From Bacillus mycoides (GTDB taxonomy: Bacteria; Bacillota; Bacilli; Bacillales; Bacillaceae_G): DNA of 64,000 nt. The position numbers were made by a program, and so were the translations under genes. A model generated the notes under the pieces. It made no database searches, was not told where the DNA came from, and worked only from the letters and a program-made list of their open reading frames with translations. This document shows, in pieces, positions 39,180 to 46,718 of the stretch (positions are counted from its first letter, which is position 1; each line of letters begins with the position of its first letter). The stretch spans positions 62,001 to 126,000 of the forward strand of contig NZ_LXLV01000070.1 of assembly GCF_001757995.1 (NCBI RefSeq), read 5' to 3'.

Positions 39180-39226
39180 ATCGGGGATTCGACAAGGAAT
39201 ATCGACTTTCCAGCAAAAAACGACAA
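39180..39226. repeat. Dispersed ATATCGAC repeat, copy B (short)
   Basis: Contains TTCGACAAGGAATATCGACTT, identical over 21 bases to the reverse complement of the end of copy A (4450-4475). The upstream alternating blocks of copy A are absent. It is a partial or decayed copy. Confidence 0.6.
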
Positions 39227-39246
39227 CGATAGCAATCTACATAATA

Positions 39247-39276
39247 AGAGGAGGCTGTTCCAAAGACAGCCTCCTC
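39247..39276 (-). terminator. Hairpin after the secreted repeat protein gene
   Basis: GAGGAGGCTGT and ACAGCCTCCTC around TCCAAAG. On the minus strand it is followed by TTATTATG, a modest T-rich tail. Confidence 0.65.
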
Positions 39277-39324
39277 GCATACGTACCTTTCGGTTGCCCA
39301 CACGAAAGATACGACATAGTTCAA

Positions 39325-40140
39325 TTATTTATCATCTTTTCCCATGAAAAATTTATGATTTGGAAGATCGACATTTAATTCCGCTAATTGTTTCTTTTCA
39401 TTTTCTAGAATCGCTTTCGCTTTTTCTTTTGTCGCTTCATCTAATCCCGTAAAGATGTCTTCATGCTTCTCTTTCTCTGGTAGGTTTACGCCTAACTCTT
39501 TCAATTTCTCTTTCACTTGCTCACGTGTTAATGTTCCGGATTTTTCTTGTTCAAAAATTGACTTTACTTTTTCTTTCGCCTGATCATCTAAGTCAGCAAG
39601 CATATCTTTACGCTTACCCTTATCTGGAAGATTTACGCCCAACTCTTTCAATTTCTCTTTCACTTGCTCACGTGTTAATGTTCCGGACTTTTCTTGTTCT
39701 AAAATCGACTTCGCTTTTTCTTTCGCCTGATCATCTAGTCCTGTGAACATTTCCTTATGCTTACCCTTATCTGGGAATTTCACACCTAGTTTTGTTAATT
39801 CCTCTTTTGCTTGCTCACGTGTTAATTTTCCAGATTTCTCTTGTTCTAAAATCGACTTCGCTTTTTCTTTCGCCTGATCATCTAATCCCGCAAACATTTC
39901 CTTGTGCTTACCCTTATCTGGGAGTTTCACACCTAGTTCCTCTAACTGTTTCTTTGTATCGTCCATAATCGTTTTTACTTTTTGTTTTGTAGCGGTATCT
40001 AAATCTTTTTTCGCAGTTTTTGTAGGTTGCTCAGCCGCCGGAGTATTCGTTGCCGCAAATGCTGGTATACCCACTCCTCCTATAATTCCAAATGATAAAG
40101 CACCTGCAATTGCTAAATACCCAACTGTTTTCTTCTTCAT
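39325..40140 (-). CDS. Secreted protein with tandem 49-residue repeats
   Basis: 271 residues. Signal peptide MKKKTVGYLAIAGALSFGIIGG with a likely cleavage after AFA near 29. Then three almost identical 49-residue units, LGV(K/N)(L/F)PDKGKHKEMF to (K/T)LTREQ(A/V)KE(E/K)L. A shorter fourth unit follows (to about 260). Units are lysine/glutamate-rich and probably helical. No cell-wall anchor motif is visible. Repeat number probably varies between strains. Function unknown. Confidence 0.85.
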   Translation of the reverse strand: MKKKTVGYLAIAGALSFGIIGGVGIPAFAATNTPAAEQPTKTAKKDLDTATKQKVKTIMDDTKKQLEELGVKLPDKGKHKEMFAGLDDQAKEKAKSILEQEKSGKLTREQAKEELTKLGVKFPDKGKHKEMFTGLDDQAKEKAKSILEQEKSGTLTREQVKEKLKELGVNLPDKGKRKDMLADLDDQAKEKVKSIFEQEKSGTLTREQVKEKLKELGVNLPEKEKHEDIFTGLDEATKEKAKAILENEKKQLAELNVDLPNHKFFMGKDDK

Positions 40141-40236
40141 AGGAAATTTCCTCCTTCATATTTCTAAAGCATGTACACTTTCGTATACAATGCCAATAGT
40201 AATGTTGGTTTCTTAAAATTTCCTTAACGATTCAAA

Positions 40237-40269
40237 TAAAAAACACCGCTCGTGATGAGCGGCGTTTTT
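40237..40269 (-). terminator. Terminator of yidC2
   Basis: AAACACCGCTC and GAGCGGCGTTT arms around GTGAT, T run on the minus strand, just after the stop codon. Confidence 0.88.
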
Positions 40270-41052
40270 CTAAGCTTTTTGTAATTGTAATTCTTCACGT
40301 TCCATTATTTTTCTTAATACAATTGTTTGTGTCATTGTAAATAAATTACCTGTAATCCAATACAGCACAAGTCCTGATGGTGCCGCAATACCCATAAACA
40401 AAATCATTGCTGGCATCATAATTTGCTGTATTTTCAGCATTTGTACTTGCTCTCCAGGCGTTATATTTGATTGGAACACCTTCATTTGAATAAATGTTGT
40501 TAACGCTGCGATAATCGGTAATATATGATATGGATCTGCATGTCCTAGGTTCACCCATAAAAATGAAGATGTACGAATCTCTTCAGTTCGGCTAATCGCA
40601 TAATACAAAGCAGAGAAAATCGGCATTTGTATAAAGATTGGCCAGCACCCAGCTAACGGATTCCAACCGCCTGATTTCATTAGTTCTGACATTTCTTTTT
40701 GATACTGCTTTTGTTTTTCAAGATCTTTACCCACATCACCGTATTTCTGTTTCAGCTTCTGTAATTCAGGTTGCATTTTTTTCATTTTCGCTTGGCTACG
40801 ATATTGCGAAACAGCTAATGGAATCATCGCTGAACGAACAACAAGCGTAATGATAATGATTGCAATCCCAAAGCTAGCTCCAGGTATATGATGAGCAACA
40901 AATTGAATCATAAATGAGATTGGATATACAAAATAATGGTTCCAAATTCCCGTACTATGTGAATCAATTGTACCTGCATTACTGCAGCCAGATAAAACAA
41001 AAACAAGTAATAATGATAAACTAATGAGCCTAGCTCGGTATGATTTTAACAT
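40270..41052 (-). CDS. yidC2: YidC-type membrane protein insertase (second copy)
   Basis: 260-residue YidC/Oxa1 insertase of the Bacillus SpoIIIJ/YqjG type. A lipoprotein signal ends with LSGC (C23). Five membrane spans follow, with the hydrophilic-groove arginine in TLVVRSAMIPLAVSQYRSQ and the conserved WNPLAGCWPIFIQMPIFSALYYAI. The ATG at 41052 is chosen over one six bases upstream because GGAGG lies seven bases before it. A 94-codon leader ORF and a hairpin that includes part of this ribosome site precede it. Confidence 0.93.
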   Translation of the reverse strand: MLKSYRARLISLSLLLVFVLSGCSNAGTIDSHSTGIWNHYFVYPISFMIQFVAHHIPGASFGIAIIIITLVVRSAMIPLAVSQYRSQAKMKKMQPELQKLKQKYGDVGKDLEKQKQYQKEMSELMKSGGWNPLAGCWPIFIQMPIFSALYYAISRTEEIRTSSFLWVNLGHADPYHILPIIAALTTFIQMKVFQSNITPGEQVQMLKIQQIMMPAMILFMGIAAPSGLVLYWITGNLFTMTQTIVLRKIMEREELQLQKA

Positions 41053-41062
41053 GTTCATTCCT

Positions 41063-41095
41063 CCAATGTTTCGTAATTAATTAGCGAAACATTGG
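41063..41095 (-). promoter_or_regulatory. Hairpin overlapping the yidC2 ribosome site
   Basis: mRNA arms CCAATGTTTCG (41095-41085) and CGAAACATTGG (41073-41063), 11 bp, perfect, loop CTAATTAATTA. The last two G of the second arm are the first two bases of the GGAGG ribosome site. The leader ORF stop codon is in the loop. A ribosome paused near the end of the leader would open it, one at the stop would let it refold. Confidence 0.8.
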
Positions 41096-41365
41096 TGTAT
41101 ATGGACCTACCTCGTCACTCTCTCCGCTCGATTCTTGTCTGCGGACAGAACGAATCATTCCATATTTATAAAAAATAGAAAATAGCGGTACATTTCTTGT
41201 ACCCTCTTCACATGTATCAACTAGTTTAAACGCTCTCTGTCTACCGCTCGATGCTTGCTGACGCACGAAACGAGAAACGTTAGCAAGAAAAAAGACTTCT
41301 AATAAACAAAGCGCTGTCGTTACAAACGATATATATAGAATTGCATCCTGCAATAAAAATTCCAT
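41081..41365 (-). CDS. Leader ORF upstream of yidC2, MifM-like candidate
   Basis: 94-residue protein: one membrane segment near 9-29 (AILYISFVTTALCLLEVFFLA) followed by basic residues, so N-out/C-in, as expected for a YidC substrate. The tail is basic then acidic (RSVRRQESSGESDEV) and ends GPYTPMFR. It lies 28 bp before yidC2, and its stop is inside the ribosome-site hairpin. Length, topology, position and hairpin parallel B. subtilis MifM (yqzJ), which stalls ribosomes when SpoIIIJ is inactive. Residue-level similarity to MifM cannot be claimed from reading alone. Confidence 0.72.
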   Translation of the reverse strand: MEFLLQDAILYISFVTTALCLLEVFFLANVSRFVRQQASSGRQRAFKLVDTCEEGTRNVPLFSIFYKYGMIRSVRRQESSGESDEVGPYTPMFR

Positions 41366-41640
41366 CGCTTCACATCCTTAATAAAGTCATTTTAGCACAT
41401 TCAACAAACATTCTCTATTTCCTTTTATTTTCAAAAAAGAATTTTGCATATTTTCTCAAAAAATTATGCCGAAAAACTAATGTATTCGCTTTCTTTAGTA
41501 TATTCACACGTATCTTTGAATAGGTTTAATTTTTTAGAAATTTATAAAATTTTTGCATTATAATAAAACTATTGCCAGTTTTTGAAAAAAGCTTTATTCT
41601 CTTCTTGTAATCAAAAATGAATATGGAGATGAAACATACT

Positions 41641-42534
41641 ATGGGTCAACTAGGAGACGCCGATTACGTTCCCGACACCGCCTTTTTATCCTTCCCAGCA
41701 GCTAAAACATTTCACTTAGAATTTATGATACAGTTAGTTGTTATTTTTATAGCCTCTATTTTGTATGCAATTTCTATGAATATGTTTTTTATCCCGCATA
41801 ATATGATTAGCGGTGGGTTCGCTGGTGTAGGGATGATTATCGGTTATTTAATGCACTACAATATCGGAGCACTTATCTTTTTACTAAACATTCCGCTTCT
41901 TATTTTAAGTCACTTTTACTTAGGAAAGAAGACAACCTTTTTAACGGCATACTTTGTAGCTGTATCATCTTTAGCGATGAACATTATCCCAGTACACCAA
42001 GTTTCAGACGATATTTTACTGTCTTCTGTATTCGGTGGTGTCATCTGCGGTGCTGCCTCAGGAATCATATTCCGATTTGCTTCTTCAACAGGTGGTTTTG
42101 ATGTTGTTGGATTAATTGTAGCGAAACATCGCGATGTTTCAATTGGAGCAATCATCTTTGGATTCAACTTAATCTTACTTGTTGCAGCAGGATTTATTTT
42201 CGGATGGGATATTACGCTTTATACGTTAATTAGTCGGTTTGTAGTCAGCAAAGTAATTGATGCCGTGCATACAAAACATATTAAATTAACGATAATGACA
42301 ATTACAGAAAAAGGTGAGGAAATAAAAAGCTCACTATTACATCACGGCATACGTGGGGTGACAATGGTAGATGCTGTCGGCGGCTATACAAACCATAAGA
42401 AAAAAATGATTTACACTGTCGTAACTCGCTACGAGTTGGGCGAAATGAAACGTATTATCCGCCAAGTGGATAATAAAGCATTTATGAACATTACTGAAAC
42501 AGTTGAAATTGTCGGCCGTTTCAAACGTATATAA
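41641..42534 (+). CDS. YitT family membrane protein
   Basis: About 297 residues with five to six membrane spans (YitT_membrane/DUF161) and a C-terminal soluble DUF2179 domain (from about 215, ending in VDNKAFMNITETVEIVGRFKRI). The ATG at 41641 has GGAG 12 bases before; upstream in-frame ATGs at 41617 and 41629 are alternatives. YitT proteins are uncharacterised; some relatives are thought to be transporters or regulators. Confidence 0.8.
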   Translation: MGQLGDADYVPDTAFLSFPAAKTFHLEFMIQLVVIFIASILYAISMNMFFIPHNMISGGFAGVGMIIGYLMHYNIGALIFLLNIPLLILSHFYLGKKTTFLTAYFVAVSSLAMNIIPVHQVSDDILLSSVFGGVICGAASGIIFRFASSTGGFDVVGLIVAKHRDVSIGAIIFGFNLILLVAAGFIFGWDITLYTLISRFVVSKVIDAVHTKHIKLTIMTITEKGEEIKSSLLHHGIRGVTMVDAVGGYTNHKKKMIYTVVTRYELGEMKRIIRQVDNKAFMNITETVEIVGRFKRI

Positions 42535-42876
42535 AAAAGCGCAAGGAACTACAATTCCTTGCGCTTTTTATTTTTTACACTTATTACAAAATCAGATAAT
42601 TCTATTATTGTATCACTAAATGTGTTATAATAAAATTAGACTTACAAAAAAGAGTATATAGACTTGGAAGTTTCTCTTATTTTTATAAGCAAAAAGAAAC
42701 GAGCAGTCGGGTATATTTCAGACACCATACACGTAACGGTTTTAAAAAAACCGCTCATCTTAGTTATTCTTCACTGATCTTTTTATAAAAAGATACGTAC
42801 AACTAAAATTCACTTCAATATACTATACCTACCTTTTTGACTTCCAAATCATCTTATTACATAAGGAGATGAACAT
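42535..42876. other. 342-bp region: terminator plus structured leader
   Basis: Terminator of the YitT gene (arms AAAGCGCAAGGAA at 42536-42548 and TTCCTTGCGCTTT at 42555-42567), then an apparent promoter with TATAAT, then a self-complementary stretch 42661-42850 before the next gene. No ORF of its own is supported. Confidence 0.6.
42661..42850 (+). ncRNA. Candidate structured 5' leader RNA
   Basis: The ends pair: GACTTGGAAG (42661-42670) with CTTCCAAATC (42841-42850), one mismatch. Inside are GTTTC...GAAAC (near 42670-42700), CGGTTTT/AAAACCG (42737-42753), and the 18-bp palindrome ATCTTTTTATAAAAAGAT (42777-42794). This is a closed multi-stem arrangement. It is followed 27 bp later by the ATG of a small membrane protein. 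It matches no riboswitch class I know. Confidence 0.35.
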
Positions 42877-43263
42877 ATGAATCAATATATACGATACACA
42901 CTAGCTGTCCTATTTGCCATCGTCGGCGGCGTGATCTGTTTCTGGACAAACACTCAACTTGGAGAGAATATCATTTTTAATGGAATCGAGACACTTGTAA
43001 GCGCTTCAATTTTAGGCGGATACATTTTCTTCCTCTTCAATCCAGAAGAAAATGCTCAAAAAACAATGTTATTAACAATGATCGGAATCGTTGGCGGATG
43101 TATATCCTACTCAATGACAAACTATACATTACCACTTCAATTAAGCTCAGCTTTCTTCCACGGTCTTTGGACTTGGTTCATTGCATTCTGCCTAGCAGAC
43201 GTATTCAACCTATTACAAGACCACGAAGAAGAAAGTGGTCAACAAATTGAAAGCAATTCTTAA
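42877..43263 (+). CDS. Small four-helix membrane protein
   Basis: 128 residues with four predicted membrane spans (MNQYIRYTLAVLFAIVGGVI, IETLVSASILGGYIFFLF, TMLLTMIGIVGGCISYSM, SAFFHGLWTWFIAFCLADVF) and an acidic tail. No family recognised. A structured leader precedes it. Good AAGGAGATG ribosome site. Function unknown. Confidence 0.75.
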   Translation: MNQYIRYTLAVLFAIVGGVICFWTNTQLGENIIFNGIETLVSASILGGYIFFLFNPEENAQKTMLLTMIGIVGGCISYSMTNYTLPLQLSSAFFHGLWTWFIAFCLADVFNLLQDHEEESGQQIESNS

Positions 43264-43329
43264 GCTGGAAGATACTCTTCCAGCTTTTTTGTTTGTTATT
43301 CTCCACTCTTGCATACCCCGCTTGGTATT

Positions 43330-43440
43330 TATCGAAATATATCAGCGATTCCTCGATTATATCGACCGTTGCTCCAATTATATCAACGATTTTTTCATTA
43401 TATCGACGTTTCGAAACAGTATATCGATTTACCGACATCC
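43330..43440. repeat. Dispersed ATATATCGAC/ATATATCAGCGATT repeat, copy C
   Basis: Plus-strand ATATATCAGCGATT, ATATCGACCGTT, TATATCAACGATTTTTTC, ATATCGACGTTTCGA blocks. They line up with the complement of copy A (4450-4550). It lies downstream of the 42877 gene and next to the small ORF at 43468. Confidence 0.65.
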
Positions 43441-43467
43441 TTCGACACCCCGAAAGCACAACATACC

Positions 43468-43608
43468 CTATCCCCCAAGCAACTTACTGCCGAACTCTAC
43501 GATTAAAAAGATAACTAATAGGATCGCGAGTATCTTTAATGCTACATACGCTACTTTAAAAACAGCATAAATAAGCAAGACTATCAAAATAATCGTTAAA
43601 ATTTCCAT
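43468..43608 (-). CDS. Small 46-residue membrane protein
   Basis: ATG at 43608 with CTTGGAGGAAGTAAAC upstream, a consensus ribosome site. It starts MEILTIILIVLLIYAVFKVA and ends VEFGSKLLGG, nearly all hydrophobic with a few charges, so one or two membrane helices. No homologue recognised. It lies between the repeat copy C and the M50 gene on the same strand as the latter. Confidence 0.6.
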   Translation of the reverse strand: MEILTIILIVLLIYAVFKVAYVALKILAILLVIFLIVEFGSKLLGG

Positions 43609-43704
43609 GTTTACTTCCTCCAAGCTTTGCTCTTCTTATCTCATTTTACTCGCCCTAAGCTTTTTACGGAACGGCATAAGATTACATACAGAAAAGAGGA
43701 TACC

Positions 43705-44787
43705 TCACCCATCGTAAGATACCCTCTCCTTCAACTGCTCGAACCACTCTCTATCCAATTGTAAATATCCCATTTCACTCTTCTCAGCAGTCTTCAATTC
43801 TTTATCCGCTTTCTTCATATAAATATGGCATACTTCCATGTCTTGCTCTAAATATTTGATAATTCCTTGCGTACGGTAATACCCATGTAAGTCCATTTTT
43901 GTAATGGCCTTTGCATGCTCCTTTGCGTATTGCAGGGAAAGACTTTCCTTCTGATACAGTACTTTATATAAAAGGTACCAACTATGAAAACTACTAACGA
44001 AATATTTATTTTCTTTCGTTACAGGTAGTTGAACAATTTGTTCTACATACGGTATCGCCCTTTCCATTCCCTCTTGATCAGCTCGGACATAAAAGACGAG
44101 CATAAGTCCACTCATTATGTCCCTAATATCTTTATCCTCTTTTATTTTTTCTTCACTAATTTCTACTAATCTCTCATCCCAATCTTTCGGTCTTTTGTAA
44201 CTAAATAACTCACTCGATACTTGAATCGTGTATAAGTGCTCCCTAGCCTTTTCATCATCTTTAATTAAAATGAGAAATTGCATGCCATCGCTTAGTAGCG
44301 TTCCCTTAATTGGAATTGCTGTGACGACAAAGATTGCAAGATGTAACACAGAAAAGTATAAAAGCATGTGGTAATAACTCACCATATATATGTAACCTGA
44401 TACAATACCAAATACGAAACTCGTTAATGGTCCACTTAAAGTCATCCATGCCCATTTTTTTGAAAGGTTCGGTGTGTGTGTGGAAGACGGCACTAACATT
44501 GCAACGCCACCAACATACATCCATATTTTATTTTCTCGAATTCGTATTTTCCCCTTTTCTCTTTGAACAGTAATAGGCCCTACTGTCATAAACTTAAATT
44601 TCAAACCGACTATCAAACCACATATTACATGCCCTAATTCATGAATAGCTAACACAAGCAATGCAATCCCGAAAAAGGCCCATATTTCTATAATTTGCTG
44701 TACTTTTTCTATTCGAATGAATCCGTATAAAGCGGAGCAAACGAAGGCAGCGAATAATGAAAAAGCAGGCCTTCTTAAAATTTCCAC
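43705..44787 (-). CDS. M50 family metalloprotease-like membrane protein
   Basis: 360 residues. The zinc motif HELGH is at 49-53, inside the second membrane span (LVLAIHELGHVICGLIVG), as in site-2 proteases. A further membrane region follows to about 180, then a soluble part of about 175 residues with no recognised domain. It is not the housekeeping RasP or SpoIVFB by sequence. It lies 13 bp after the DUF3169-type gene, so the two may share a transcript. Confidence 0.8.
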   Translation of the reverse strand: MEILRRPAFSLFAAFVCSALYGFIRIEKVQQIIEIWAFFGIALLVLAIHELGHVICGLIVGLKFKFMTVGPITVQREKGKIRIRENKIWMYVGGVAMLVPSSTHTPNLSKKWAWMTLSGPLTSFVFGIVSGYIYMVSYYHMLLYFSVLHLAIFVVTAIPIKGTLLSDGMQFLILIKDDEKAREHLYTIQVSSELFSYKRPKDWDERLVEISEEKIKEDKDIRDIMSGLMLVFYVRADQEGMERAIPYVEQIVQLPVTKENKYFVSSFHSWYLLYKVLYQKESLSLQYAKEHAKAITKMDLHGYYRTQGIIKYLEQDMEVCHIYMKKADKELKTAEKSEMGYLQLDREWFEQLKERVSYDG

Positions 44788-44800
44788 CGTTTCTCTCCCC

Positions 44801-45514
44801 TTAATAAATCATTTTTTTGTGCATTTCGTACATGTATGTTCCAACATGTAATACCCAAACAAACGAAATCATAATGACCATAAAGAAATCTTTTCCATCT
44901 AAAAGTGCATATGCAATCGCCGCAAACCACGCACAAACAAGTGTCATATTTGTATATTGATATGCCTTATATCCCGCTTCATGAACGATTTGCTTTTGCC
45001 CTTCATCTGCATTCTTTGCCCACATTTCCATTGACTGAGAATACGTGACACTCTGTTCTGGATATAGATTGTTATACTTTTTCCTCATTACAAATCCTAA
45101 CCAAGTTATAGCAATAAAGCATACTGCAGATGCCACTGTACTTACACTAACAAAAAACAAGTTCCCCTCACCTGTATACGTTCGGTAAAAAGCAATCACT
45201 GAGCAAACAAACCATGATGGAATAACAATTTCCATTACTCGAAGATAAATAAGTACTATTCCTAATCTTCTTCCCTTAACATTTTCCTCTTCATCTTTCG
45301 TTTGTGCGAGCGCTCTTGTACGCTTCCAAATATAATATATAGCTATTGCGCCAAATACACTCACCATAACAGTGCTAATAACAGGAGATATTTTACTAGT
45401 ACCCGCTGTTGCAATATCCCCTACTACATACCCTATAAACCCGCCGCATACTGCTCCTACTAACAACTTCAATATAGCCGTCATTTTCCCATTCCCCTTA
45501 CTCCCCATCTCCAT
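44801..45514 (-). CDS. DUF3169 family membrane protein
   Basis: 237 residues with about six membrane spans. The family is defined by its pairing with a small XRE regulator, which is seen here. No catalytic motif is visible. The ATG lies inside the end of the regulator gene (17-bp overlap) with GGAGGGGG in that coding sequence, so translation is probably coupled. Confidence 0.78.
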   Translation of the reverse strand: MEMGSKGNGKMTAILKLLVGAVCGGFIGYVVGDIATAGTSKISPVISTVMVSVFGAIAIYYIWKRTRALAQTKDEEENVKGRRLGIVLIYLRVMEIVIPSWFVCSVIAFYRTYTGEGNLFFVSVSTVASAVCFIAITWLGFVMRKKYNNLYPEQSVTYSQSMEMWAKNADEGQKQIVHEAGYKAYQYTNMTLVCAWFAAIAYALLDGKDFFMVIMISFVWVLHVGTYMYEMHKKMIY

Positions 45515-45719
45515 CTTCCCCCTCCACTAACATAAATATCTCCTCCACCGGCGCTCCAAAAATTTGTGCGATTTTTAGCGATAACACAATAGATGGCGCA
45601 TAATCCCCACGCTCAATTAAACTAATGGTTTGCCGTGATGAGCCAATCGCTTTACCTAACTCACCTTGTGATAAACGATGCTTTGCTCGAAATTCTCTCA
45701 CCCGATTTTGAAGCCTCAT
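45498..45719 (-). CDS. XRE family transcriptional regulator
   Basis: 73-residue single-domain HTH: VREFRAKHRLSQGELGKAIGSSRQTISLIERGDYAPSIVLSLKIAQIF, typical of the short YozG-like class. It is the first gene of a pair with a DUF3169 membrane protein, a common Bacillus module. It has a near-consensus promoter (45751-45779). A near-palindrome overlaps the promoter and could be its own operator. Confidence 0.9.
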   Translation of the reverse strand: MRLQNRVREFRAKHRLSQGELGKAIGSSRQTISLIERGDYAPSIVLSLKIAQIFGAPVEEIFMLVEGEDGDGE

Positions 45720-45750
45720 ATTTTACCTCTTTTTCTTTTATTTAATTAGA

Positions 45751-45795
45751 ATTGTAAATAATATCCTGTTAGATGTCAATTATAATTGTCATTTT
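45751..45795 (-). promoter_or_regulatory. Promoter and possible operator of the XRE/DUF3169 pair
   Basis: Minus strand TTGACA (45774-45779), 17 bp, TACAAT (45751-45756). Near-palindrome TGTCAATTATAATTGTCA (45774-45791) covers the -35 region, which fits autoregulation. Confidence 0.75.
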
Positions 45796-45883
45796 GACGT
45801 GGATATATGTCAAAAATACATATATATTATACTAGATATAACGTATATAATAATTTTTAAGAACTACATTATTGAGGTGTCTA

Positions 45884-46663
45884 ATGAATAAAAAAATGCT
45901 CTTTCCTTACGCTCTTATTAAATTTTCAGCGGCCTGTTCTCTCTTTTTTTCTTTTTTATTATTTTTCTTTATAGGAAGTGATATGAACTTCTTTAAAACT
46001 TCCGAATACTTAACTGGATTTATATATATTTTTTGGTTTTACCTTCTTTTCCTCTACGCGATTTTGTGCTCGGTTATAATTGATAAATTAAATTCAAAAC
46101 GTAATAGCACACCAAGAACAATTTTGCTTTATATTTTATGTGGTTACTTATTCTTCCTTCCATTCCATATATACAATGGGGGAGATGTAATCATAATTTT
46201 CATAATGGGATCTGTAGGGGCAATTTGTTCTCTTTTCTTTTATTTATGTACTTGTATAGCAAATAAATCAAAATGGTTTCGATATATGACCGCTATTATC
46301 ATTCCTATTTTATTCATCGCAATATGCTCTATTGATTTTACCCAAAAAGAACAATGGGTTGAGCACAGTACAAAAAATACATTTGAGGCGGATTTCTCAT
46401 ATTTTAACGGCACACATAAAATACCCGTTTATGTAAAAAAGGGAGAAACACTTGAAGTTAACGTAAACTTCCTTATTACTGAAAATAGCGCCTACCAAGG
46501 TTATGGCACTGGCTTTTCTAGTGAATTTAATAAATATGAACCCCTTTCCGAACTAAGCGACGATACGTATGAACTTTCACCTAGTAAAACGGGGACATAT
46601 TATATAGAAGTGACCGGTTACGGTATCGAAGGAAAAATAAAAACAAACTGGATAATAAAATAA
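45884..46663 (+). CDS. Membrane protein of unknown function
   Basis: 259 residues. Four to five N-terminal membrane spans (from MLFPYALIKFSAACSLFFSFL) followed by an extracytoplasmic domain after about 155 with HKIPVYVKKGETLEVNVNFLIT and SGTYYIEVTGYG-like beta-rich sequence. The ATG at 45884 follows GAGGTGTCTA. No family recognised. Confidence 0.72.
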   Translation: MNKKMLFPYALIKFSAACSLFFSFLLFFFIGSDMNFFKTSEYLTGFIYIFWFYLLFLYAILCSVIIDKLNSKRNSTPRTILLYILCGYLFFLPFHIYNGGDVIIIFIMGSVGAICSLFFYLCTCIANKSKWFRYMTAIIIPILFIAICSIDFTQKEQWVEHSTKNTFEADFSYFNGTHKIPVYVKKGETLEVNVNFLITENSAYQGYGTGFSSEFNKYEPLSELSDDTYELSPSKTGTYYIEVTGYGIEGKIKTNWIIK

Positions 46664-46688
46664 AAAGGCAGTGCTTTTGCACTGCCTC
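46661..46688 (-). terminator. Terminator between convergent genes
   Basis: AGGCAGTGC and GCACTGCCT around TTTT. The T run is on the minus strand (TTTTTA), so it mainly ends the DedA gene; the plus strand side has no T run. Confidence 0.8.
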
Positions 46689-46718
46689 CCTAAAATCTGA
46701 CATAGAATGGATTCCATA

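Larger units (their letters stand above)
39016..39324. other. 309-bp gap with a repeat fragment and a hairpin
   Basis: Contains the dispersed repeat copy B (39180-39226), the likely permease promoter and the terminator hairpin at 39247-39276. A further hairpin CGTA...CTTTCG/CGAAAG...TACG is near 39281-39313. No ORF is supported here. Confidence 0.55.

Noticed and set aside
39121-39324. 67-codon ORF on the minus strand
   Set aside because: Covers a hairpin and a repeat fragment and lacks a ribosome site.
42600-42660. Promoter -35 for the structured leader
   Set aside because: The TATAAT is clear, but no good -35 at 16-18 bp; not listed.
43235-43570. Overlapping plus-strand ORFs across repeat copy C
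   Set aside because: Frames are made by the repeat and its palindromic blocks, without ribosome sites.
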